Shown here in pieces: positions 58,016-64,000 of a stretch of 64,000 nucleotides of DNA; within the stretch, counting starts at the first letter, position 1, and the number at the start of each line of letters is the position of its first letter. This DNA comes from CBDCUW01 sp963734865 (GTDB lineage Bacteria > Planctomycetota > Planctomycetia > Pirellulales > Pirellulaceae). A program made the translations under genes and the position numbers. The notes beneath the pieces were generated by a model. The model saw only the letters and a list, made by a program, of their open reading frames with translations. It had not been told where the DNA came from and did not search any database. The stretch spans positions 62,001 through 126,000 of the forward strand of contig CAVTIV010000017.1 of the NCBI GenBank assembly GCA_963734865.1. Direction: 5' to 3'.

Positions 58016-58861
58016 TTAGGCGATCTTGACTTTCAATGTTTTGATGTGGCCTTCCAGTTCCGCTAAGCTCGCCCAACCGAGCAGGTAGAAGCAGATCATC
58101 TCGTACGTTCGTTTGGTGGGCTGGCCGCCCGTATAGATCAGTATCAGCAGGCAAGCGATGATCGCGAGATACGTCGGAATCTCAACACCGTTTGGCTTGG
58201 TCGATAGCAAGTGACGACAGCCAAGAAGTTGCTTGATCATTCTGAAAAACAATTCGATTAACCATCTCATGCGGTACGCTTCGGCGATCAGTTCGGCCGG
58301 AACGTCCATCAAGTCGGTGACCAAACGGATGATTCCGTCACTGGCCTTGCCCCCTTTTCCGGTTCGAACGTGTGGGGCAACTTTGACCTCGATCAGTCGC
58401 ACGCGGTGATCGGTGGCCACCGTTTTGCTGTTGGCTGTGTGAGTGCCCAATTCAACTTCGCGATCACCGATAACCCCCACAGCGCGGTCGGCATCGGTCA
58501 ACTCACGCTCGCTGATCAGCTTCGGCGTACCGTTGTCACGGGCCCGACAGATGTAACTACTGCCAATCGCATGGATCTGATTGAACAACTCGAACTTGGC
58601 GTAGCCACGGTCAATGACATAGCAGTGGTTCCGCGTGAGAGTGGCAGCCAGCACCGCCCGCTCGTCGTCTTTCCCTTTCGGTTTGGCTGGGGTTGCGTCG
58701 ATCCGCTCAGGGATTCCGCGAAGCACTTCAAAGTGTGTGTGCATTCGATAGGCATCGAGGGCGGTGCCCTTCTGCGAGCCATTTCCGGACGATGGCAGCC
58801 AAGCCAGCGAACCGACGCGAACGGCTGTCTTGAAGAAGTCAGAATCGGGTTGAATAGCCAC
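58016..58861 (-). pseudogene. IS4-family transposase, N-terminally truncated
   Basis: 281 aa remain of a protein that is usually above 400. The fragment begins MAIQPDSDFFKTAVRVG and retains the second catalytic Asp (VIDRGYAKF) and the IS4 'YREK' block (YRMRWLIELFFRMIKQ: Tyr, Arg, Glu and Lys at correct spacing). The N-terminal region and perhaps the first Asp are missing. No clear terminal repeats are seen. The upstream junction falls in IS66 sequence. Confidence 0.85.
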
Positions 58862-58923
58862 ATCAGTACCAAGTCCCTACCGCGATCCCCGGCGAAGCCG
58901 GCCCTCCGCCCCAAAGGGGAGCA

Positions 58924-59370
58924 TCATGAAGAGCCGTCGAAACTCTTTCTCATATCGGTCGCCTCGGTGTAGACGAAGATCCGCGTGGTGGGTGCCAGTG
59001 CGATCACGATGCCAACCTCGCTGAGCGTCTGGACGATGTTCTTGATCAATCTGCGTTGTTGTTCGTCGGTGGCGTTCTGATCGAGTCGAGCAACCGCCCC
59101 TCCGGGCAATTCAATTTGCAGGCTGGCTTGCTGCGCCGGTTCCAGCACGGAAGGCTGAAGCGGGACGGAAACGAACGAGGCCGGGCGATCGTTGGGGACA
59201 GGCTGATCATTGGGGACAGAGGCTTGCAGCTTGCGGCGCCACTGATAGTAGGACGCGACCGAGTAGCCTTCGAGTTCACAGAACTCAGCGATGGTCAGGC
59301 TGGATAGTGCGAACCGTTCAATGCGGTCACGCCATTGCTGTGCGAGCTGCGGGTTGGGGAAATGCGGCAT
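58924..59370 (-). CDS. IS66 TnpA fused to truncated TnpB start
   Basis: 148 aa. The N-terminal part is the small IS66 OrfA helix-turn-helix protein (IAEFCELEGYSVASYYQWRR). The frame continues into the start of TnpB (ALAPTTRIFVYTEATDMRKS, then FDGSS and a stop), where IS66 is cut off at the join with the IS4 fragment. Only the 5' end of IS66 is left, so it cannot move on its own. Confidence 0.85.
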   Translation of the reverse strand: MPHFPNPQLAQQWRDRIERFALSSLTIAEFCELEGYSVASYYQWRRKLQASVPNDQPVPNDRPASFVSVPLQPSVLEPAQQASLQIELPGGAVARLDQNATDEQQRRLIKNIVQTLSEVGIVIALAPTTRIFVYTEATDMRKSFDGSS

Positions 59371-59437
59371 GGGTTTCTCCTGTGAGTGGAAAGAAATCAG
59401 TCACGCTAACAATCCCGTCAACATGGGCAGATAGAAC

Positions 59438-59590
59438 TCACAAAACCTTCAAGGCTGCGATTCGCCCGTCGTTTGCTGACTCGAAAACCAGGGCCGACTT
59501 TCCTGCACCGAGGTAGCTACCAACTGACCAACCACCAACGGTTTTTCCGGTCAGTTCGTCCCTCATACGTTCAGCAACAATTGCGTCCAT
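59438..59590 (-). pseudogene. Decapitated Ser/Thr kinase gene (N-terminal 50 residues)
   Basis: ATG 59590 opens a frame that gives MDAIVAERMRDELTGKTVGG, then WSVGSYLGAGKSALVFESAN and DGRIAALKVL before a TGA at 59438. This is the beginning of a protein kinase: Gly-rich loop GAGKSALVF and the catalytic Lys in AALKVL. It ends exactly where IS66 sequence starts, so the IS event removed the rest. The frame remains open upstream of the ATG to 59639. Confidence 0.75.
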
Positions 59591-59809
59591 AAACTCATGC
59601 TTGCTGGTTTGCTGCGGAATTTGAAACTTTCAAACAAACTTTACGAGAATCCAATCACATCACGTCCATGGTGAATAATTCGGGTTAAGGCAAATCACCT
59701 AAAGTGCAGTTACTGGAAGAATTATGAAAATGAAAGGGGATCGCTTGCAACCGGAGATACGGTCGCTATGTTCATCAGAAAGTAATCGGACCTTCCGCGG
59801 GGCAGCCTG

Positions 59810-60919
59810 ATGCATATAAAATCACTGTGTTTTTCTGTTCTCAAATGCTTGTTGCTAGCTTTTCTTTTCTATTCCTCCTGTGCGGCAGAAAACCGTATTC
59901 TTGTCACGCTGCAGGAGACGCGTCCGCACGAATATTTCGGACGATTAAACGTTGGTCCTGTTGAAGACGGGGCAGATCGAAAGGTTTCCTTTCGGATGAT
60001 AAACCCGGGGGATTCGGAGGTGATTCTTCAAAAACCCACCGGAACGTGCGGCTGTGTCCGTGTTGAAATGTCCTCCGTAAAGATTGCGCCGGGCGGTAGC
60101 GTCGATGGTGTATTGTCGATCAAGGTCGATGCTAAACGGCAAGCGTTTTGGCGACAGATGTTGTTTTTTGACGGCGACAAGTTCGGCGAGTCCAGTGTCG
60201 AACTGGAAGTGGTCAGTGAGATCACCGGTCTTCTGGCTTTTCGTGATAAAGAGTTCTTGATTCAGGTTTTTGGCTCAGGAAATCGACAGGAGAGGGCCGC
60301 TTCGGAACGTATCATCAAGTCGCTTCAGTTTACGGCAACTCCGCCGCTAAAGATTGAAACATTGGAGCTATCTTTGACGCCCCCGCATCCAGCTATTGAG
60401 TCAGAGATTGTTCGAATCGATGATAAATCCGGAGAACTTCATCTGTCTATCGATATGTCTAGAGTGGGCCCATCCGCGACGACGTTGTCATGTCTTCTTA
60501 AGGATCGGGTAAGCGGAAAATCAGCAGGCATCCGAGGTGTTATCGCAACTCGATCACCAATCAGTGTTTTGCCGTCAATAGTGAGGTTTTCGAGAGGTGA
60601 CGACGGTCGCTTGATTGGACATGCTGTCGTGGCGCGTCTTGTGGTCGACAGAGCACATGAAACTGATGCGAAAAACCCGGCAAATGTCAGCGCGCGATTG
60701 CTCGGCACTCGGTTGACAATAATCACCAGGCAAGCTACTCGCAGTGTGGCAAGAGTTTCAGTTCAGATTCCCGAGAGTCTAGAGGAACGACTTGCGGAGG
60801 AATCTGATGCACGTATCAACTGGGATGTAATGTGGGGTAGCGATCGAGCGACTTCAAAGTCCAAAGTTTACGTTGATCGTGAACCAATCCTAAGTTCACC
60901 AAGCCATCCCATTCAATAA
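59810..60919 (+). CDS. Secreted DUF1573-like protein
   Basis: 369 aa. Signal peptide (KCLLLAFLFYSSCAAE). N-terminal DUF1573-type domain: KVSFRMINPGDSEVILQKPT, then GTCGCVRVEMSSVKIAPGGS, the conserved Cys pair and Gly-Gly-Ser turn. The C-terminal half (residues 170-369) has further beta-rich Ig-like segments. DUF1573 proteins are exported, often surface-linked; function not known. First gene of a putative cassette of three secreted proteins interrupted by an IS5. Confidence 0.82.
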   Translation: MHIKSLCFSVLKCLLLAFLFYSSCAAENRILVTLQETRPHEYFGRLNVGPVEDGADRKVSFRMINPGDSEVILQKPTGTCGCVRVEMSSVKIAPGGSVDGVLSIKVDAKRQAFWRQMLFFDGDKFGESSVELEVVSEITGLLAFRDKEFLIQVFGSGNRQERAASERIIKSLQFTATPPLKIETLELSLTPPHPAIESEIVRIDDKSGELHLSIDMSRVGPSATTLSCLLKDRVSGKSAGIRGVIATRSPISVLPSIVRFSRGDDGRLIGHAVVARLVVDRAHETDAKNPANVSARLLGTRLTIITRQATRSVARVSVQIPESLEERLAEESDARINWDVMWGSDRATSKSKVYVDREPILSSPSHPIQ

Positions 60920-61011
60920 ATGGGGCTCCAACGATCCGTGAGTACAGAGCCTTCCGTTCACGGGTGTGTATATTTTGTTAAGTTTCACATACTCGACTTG
61001 GAGATATTGAA

Positions 61012-61446
61012 ATGTTACGTCGGCTAATATCACAGGCCCTGACACTTCCAGTCATTGTCATCGTATGTTCCGGCATTGTTGACGCCCAATGCTGGGATAT
61101 CGAACAGGTCTTTTGCTCCAATTTGTATCCAGACTTTTTCTGTTCAGAGACGCCTTGTGTTGATGACGCTTGTCCCGCGAACACGACTGAACATGAGGGC
61201 ACAAACGAGTTTTTTGATCTAGGAACGAGCGGCCATGAGTATGGGTACGATGGAACAGTGCCAGCCGGTCCAGCGAACTTTGTCTACTGCATAAAACAGC
61301 GTGACTGCATCAATGACTGCGATATTTACGGGGGTGAGAACAGATGTAAAAATGGGGACGTAGATCTGTTTGACGACGAAAATGCGGTCGAGGGTGCAAA
61401 GAAATATAACGAGGTTGGTGATAATTTTGGCTGTGGATATTTTTGA
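61012..61446 (+). CDS. Secreted 10-Cys miniprotein
   Basis: 144 aa. Signal peptide (ISQALTLPVIVIVCSGIVDA). The mature protein has 10 Cys in QCWDIEQVFCSN, FFCSETPCVDDACPANTT, YCIKQRDCINDCDIYGGENR and CKNGD, with FGCGYF at the end. An even Cys count and export suggest disulfide bonds. No known family. Follows the DUF1573-like gene by 92 bp, same strand. Confidence 0.8.
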   Translation: MLRRLISQALTLPVIVIVCSGIVDAQCWDIEQVFCSNLYPDFFCSETPCVDDACPANTTEHEGTNEFFDLGTSGHEYGYDGTVPAGPANFVYCIKQRDCINDCDIYGGENRCKNGDVDLFDDENAVEGAKKYNEVGDNFGCGYF

Positions 61447-61618
61447 TCTTTCCGCTTCTTAAGCCGACACAAAGTGTTGATAACCTGTCGGTTGGTTAAT
61501 GGGACGGCTTTTGTCAATTGAGTTCTTTTCGCGGATTTGCCGCGGGTTACCGACACAATTTTCTCCAGGAATTTGTTGGCCGGGCTGATTTTGGGCGAGG
61601 GAGCGATCGTGTGCAAAC

Positions 61619-62519
61619 TGAGAACGTGTTTTGAAATTGCCCTGAGCGCATAAAAATCGCTACAGCTCGGGGTGAAATATTAATCCCATGGATGGAGCTG
61701 TAGCGATGTCATCAGGCAAGGAATATGCCAGTAATCTCACTGACGAACAATGGCAGTTGGTTCGGAATTTGCTGCCCAAACCGCAAACGCTCGGCCGAAA
61801 GCCGATCGATCGGCGAAAAATTATCAATGCGATCCTCTACTCGAATCGAACGGGATGTCAATAGCGGTACCTACCATCTGATTTCCCCAACTGGAACACC
61901 GTCTACGGTGTTTTTCGCAATTGGCGGGTGGATGGCACGTGGAAACGCATTCACGACAAACTTCGTGAGCAAGTTCGGAAACTCGAAGGGAAAAAGTCCA
62001 CACCGACCGCCGCAACCATTGACAATCAATCGGTCAAGACGGCATAGGGTGGCGAACAACGCGAGTACGATGCGGGAAAGAAGGTCACGGGGCGCAAACA
62101 CCACATCGCGGTCGACACACTCGGACTACTTTTGGTGGTCGTCGTTCATGCTGCAGACATTCAAGACTACGAAGGTGCTCATTTCGTTTTGCACCGTATC
62201 GAAGGCAAGTACCGTCGACTCAAAGTCGTCTTTGCCGATAGTGCCTATGGGAAATGTGGTTTGCCGGTTTGGGCAAAGGAAACTTGCCGCGTGATCCTTC
62301 AGACGGTTCTGCGACCGGTCAACGTAAGAGGATTTGTGGTACTACCCAAACGTTGGATCGTGGAACGGACTTTCGCCTGGATGAACCGCCTTCGTCGACT
62401 TTCAGAAGACTATGAACGACTCACCGAAAGCTCAGAAGCTGTCATGTTACATTGCGATGATCGATCTAAAGTCAAAACGACTCGCACGCCGCCGAGCGGC
62501 TTTTTAAAGCACGTTCTGA
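61619..62519 (+). mobile_element. IS5-family element with TGA target duplication
   Basis: 895-bp IS (61622-62516) flanked by TGA on both sides (61619-61621, 62517-62519). Imperfect terminal inverted repeats: left GAACGTGTTTTGAAA, right (reverse complement) GAACGTGCTTTAAAA. A TNA duplication matches the IS1031 subgroup of IS5. Just before the transposase ATG is an 11-bp inverted repeat, CGCTACAGCTC (61658-61668) and GAGCTGTAGCG (61695-61705), which could block read-through expression. It separates the Cys miniprotein from the third secreted-protein gene. Confidence 0.85.
61706..62507 (+). pseudogene. IS5 transposase with two in-frame TAG codons and a 3' frameshift
   Basis: ATG 61706 opens a frame that stays coding to about 62440 apart from TAG at 61862-61864 (TGCQ*RYLP, where Trp is expected) and 62045-62047 (VKTA*GGEQ, where Glu or Lys is expected). 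Typical IS5 motifs flank these stops: LTDEQWQLVRNLLPKP, FPNWNTVYGVFRNWR, TIDNQSVKTA, GKKVTGRKHHIAVDTLGLLL, VVFADSAYGK, PKRWIVERTFAWMNRLRRLS. Near 62440 a frame change moves the normal end (CYIAMIDLKSKRLARRRAAF) to the next frame, closing at TAA 62505-62507. The DDE Asp/Glu residues are all present. Confidence 0.85.
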
Positions 62520-62593
62520 CAACGGGAGACCGAGTTTTGCCGCTCTTCGCTTTGGCAGTGTTTTGTAAAGGACGAAGTGCTTGCTGGCGGAAG

Positions 62594-63559
62594 ATGCCGT
62601 GCTTGACACTTCTAGTTCTCTCCGTTTTGCTTGTCCCGCCATTGACAGGTCAAGAGTCAGATCGCTCGCGGTTGGATGAAGAAACATCGTCGGGGCCAGA
62701 TTACGCAGCTTCTTTGCTGCAGGCATTGGTTCTGAATAATCGGTCGATAGATCGCTACGATGTTTTATGCACACGTGAAATCTTGACCGTAAATCCAGAC
62801 GGAGAAGTAAGTAGTTTTAAGTCGCGATTGCGTTTGGTGCATGATCGGGAATCGAAGAACTGGCTTGAGGTTTGCGCTGTTCAGATGGACGACTGGACGA
62901 ATGATGACGAACCGAAAACGTCCAAACGCGTATTTGCCTTATTGATAGCGAAAGGGGAAAAGGCGTACGTTCGCGATGTGCGCGGTATTAGAGAGGTATC
63001 GGGGAGTAAACTGCTGAAAGACCCAAGGAAGGTTGGGTGGCCCACTTTTCTCACATTGGGCTTGGAGAGGTTCCCTGACACGATCACAGATGAATCCTCA
63101 AGCAACTTGTTTTGGGAACGAACATTGCTTGGGAAACGCGGACTATCCTCAACAATGATGCCGAACGGCGAGATCACGGTCAAACTGGCGGTCGATCACG
63201 TAGATCAAGACTCTGTTGATTACAGGTGGGTTTTCGATCAATCTACGATGGTGCCTAGAATTCGTGAGGTGGCGGTTCGTCTACGCGACAGTGGCAAGAG
63301 ATTAGTTAAAGAACGCAGTCGAATTGAATGGGAAGAGATGTCTGGCTTGTACGTTCCAACGTCAATCAGGCGAAGCATGTTAAGAAGGAGCGATGGCGCC
63401 GGAGCCTCAACCTATGAGACCACGGATGACACTGATTTTGAATGGAAAGAGCTCGGAAGTGATTTGAACAAGTCGTACTTTACCATTGAAAGTTTCGAGA
63501 AACTTAAATCTGATGAGTTTCTGTCATTTTCTAACTCTGCGCTGTCCGTTTCGCCGTAG
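62594..63559 (+). CDS. Secreted protein of unknown function
   Basis: Start chosen at ATG 62594, downstream of the IS right end; the longer frame merely reads in from the transposase. 321 aa with signal peptide (MPCLTLLVLSVLLVPPLTGQ). Mature part is beta-rich: RYDVLCTREILTVNPDGEVS, NWLEVCAVQMDDW, EKAYVRDVRGIREVSGSKLL, VDYRWVFDQSTMVPRIREVA and SGLYVPTSIRRSML. It resembles the LolA-like lipoprotein-carrier fold in layout but this is weak. Third member of a cassette with the DUF1573-like and 10-Cys genes; lower GC than the rest of the window. Confidence 0.7.
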   Translation: MPCLTLLVLSVLLVPPLTGQESDRSRLDEETSSGPDYAASLLQALVLNNRSIDRYDVLCTREILTVNPDGEVSSFKSRLRLVHDRESKNWLEVCAVQMDDWTNDDEPKTSKRVFALLIAKGEKAYVRDVRGIREVSGSKLLKDPRKVGWPTFLTLGLERFPDTITDESSSNLFWERTLLGKRGLSSTMMPNGEITVKLAVDHVDQDSVDYRWVFDQSTMVPRIREVAVRLRDSGKRLVKERSRIEWEEMSGLYVPTSIRRSMLRRSDGAGASTYETTDDTDFEWKELGSDLNKSYFTIESFEKLKSDEFLSFSNSALSVSP

Positions 63560-63635
63560 TCATCATACAAGTTAATCACAATCTGGAATTCGACGCTCGG
63601 CTGGTTCGATATGAGTGTGACCGGCAACCCGCCGG

Positions 63636-63890
63636 TTAGCATGCCAGGGTGAGCGAAGTGTAGTGGCTGACCATGTTTCGGTTTGGATGGCTGTTCTCGC
63701 TCAGTTCCGTGACTCGCTGTTTGCAGAATTTGTCCCAATAGTCACTCTGAAATACGGCCCGCACGTTGGGCAGCCCACGAGCACCTTCGAGCGTCCAACG
63801 CATCCCGCTTCGTTCCATGTGGTCTTTTACCAAGTGCCCGCACGCGACGGCCCAGCCCTCGATTTCCGTCGGGGATCGGATCGTAAACGC
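63636..63890 (-). pseudogene. C-terminal remnant of ISKra4-type transposase
   Basis: The frame reads RSPTEIEGWAVACGHLVKDH and MERSGMRWTLEGARGLPNVR, then AVFQSDYWDKFCKQRVTE and a stop. 'HLVKDxMExxGMRW-EGA-xxLxxRA' is the conserved C-terminal block of ISKra4-family transposases. A TGA occurs upstream at about 63886, and the rest of the transposase is absent. Confidence 0.65.
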
Positions 63891-63963
63891 TCAATCGGTC
63901 TTCAGCGCCGACCGGCGTGCCGAGGAAGATCCCGATCGGGAGTAAAAGGACTGCGGTTCTCAT
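63885..63963 (-). pseudogene. Truncated start of a secreted protein
   Basis: ATG 63963 gives a good signal peptide, MRTAVLLLPIGIFLGTPVGA, followed by EDRLSVYDP. The frame then runs into the ISKra4 remnant and ends without any recognisable mature domain. It looks like a secreted-protein gene cut off by the IS. Confidence 0.5.
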
Positions 63964-64000
63964 GATCGATAAAATTGGCAGGGGCGACTTGATCCGTAGG

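Larger units (their letters stand above)
58016..59437. mobile_element. Composite of IS4 and IS66 remnants
   Basis: Two IS fragments on the same strand abut at about 58862-58923. The right edge of the IS66 piece is set by the point where a host kinase frame is interrupted (59438). Left edge and repeats are not resolved. No missing IS66 sequence is found on the other side of the IS4 piece, so a deletion rather than a simple nested insertion is likely. Confidence 0.7.

Noticed and set aside
57987..59526. 11-bp match (CTACCAACTGA) near both sides of the IS4/IS66 composite as a target duplication
   Set aside because: The right copy lies inside the kinase coding sequence, nearly 90 bp from the junction, so it is probably chance.
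61447..61616. Minus-strand frame 61326-61616 between the Cys miniprotein and IS5
   Set aside because: Lys/Pro-rich without domain, overlaps the Cys-rich gene and has no ribosome site.
1..64000. Programmed frameshifting as explanation for the broken genes
   Set aside because: Sites share no slippery heptamer or downstream structure and involve unrelated genes.

Overview
The window looks like a chromosomal segment of a Pirellulales planctomycete (Rhodopirellula-like). The clues are a DUF1553/PSCyt1 plus DUF1501 gene pair, a BBP7 family outer-membrane barrel, PQQ-propeller proteins opening with a WPQWRG motif, a DUF1573 protein, a LssY_C protein, long TPR proteins and many planctomycete-type proteins of unknown role. 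No rRNA, tRNA or CRISPR array was seen.

Layout. 1-4.7 kb (minus strand): a type II secretion/pseudopilin operon, gspG-H-I-J-K followed by the 5' end of a pilM/gspL-like gene. 5-8 kb: a coiled-coil membrane protein and a histidine-kinase-like protein without the phospho-acceptor His. 8.4-12.6 kb (minus): a ribose-type sugar ABC transporter (binding protein, double ATPase, permease with a large extra domain), divergent from a DEAD-box RNA helicase. 14-19 kb: a BON protein, a two-domain GGDEF protein, a structured intergenic region ending in a terminator hairpin, and an OmpR/histidine kinase pair. 19-23 kb: an ABC-2 exporter operon whose permease carries a large soluble domain. 22.8-29.8 kb: a PQQ propeller, a TPR protein, a glycine-zipper protein, nrdR, a PH-domain protein and a GYF/zinc-ribbon protein. 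29.8-33.5 kb: a surface cluster (BBP7 barrel and a repeat-rich protein with pilus-N and BON domains). 33.8-39.6 kb: a TrmH methyltransferase, a GNAT, a ketosynthase homologue lacking the nucleophilic Cys, and uvrB. 39.9-43.1 kb: a LssY_C protein overlapping a transmembrane Ser/Thr kinase whose sensor half is a complete urea/amide-type periplasmic binding protein. 43.1-51.6 kb: a ComEA-like HhH protein, nadC, a polyprenyl glycosylphosphotransferase, a parvulin, aconitase, a Cys-rich secreted protein and a GT4 glycosyltransferase. 51.9-57.8 kb: the DUF1553-DUF1501 pair, a DUF3500 Tat protein and a 76-aa protein. 58-64 kb: an accessory region of IS4, IS66, IS5 and ISKra4 remnants, a decapitated kinase gene and a cassette of secreted proteins (DUF1573, 10-Cys miniprotein, 321-aa secreted protein).

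A property of the whole window is that at least eleven otherwise conserved reading frames are interrupted by single frame changes, several in short G runs and one housekeeping gene (aconitase) twice. This most likely reflects uncorrected indels in the assembly. I therefore annotate these as single genes with an apparent frameshift rather than as split genes.

The most interesting biology is the kinase/binding-protein receptor at 40.6-43.1 kb. Next are the Cys-less ketosynthase, the His-less histidine kinase, the permeases with inserted or fused domains, and the secreted-protein cassette in the IS-rich end.
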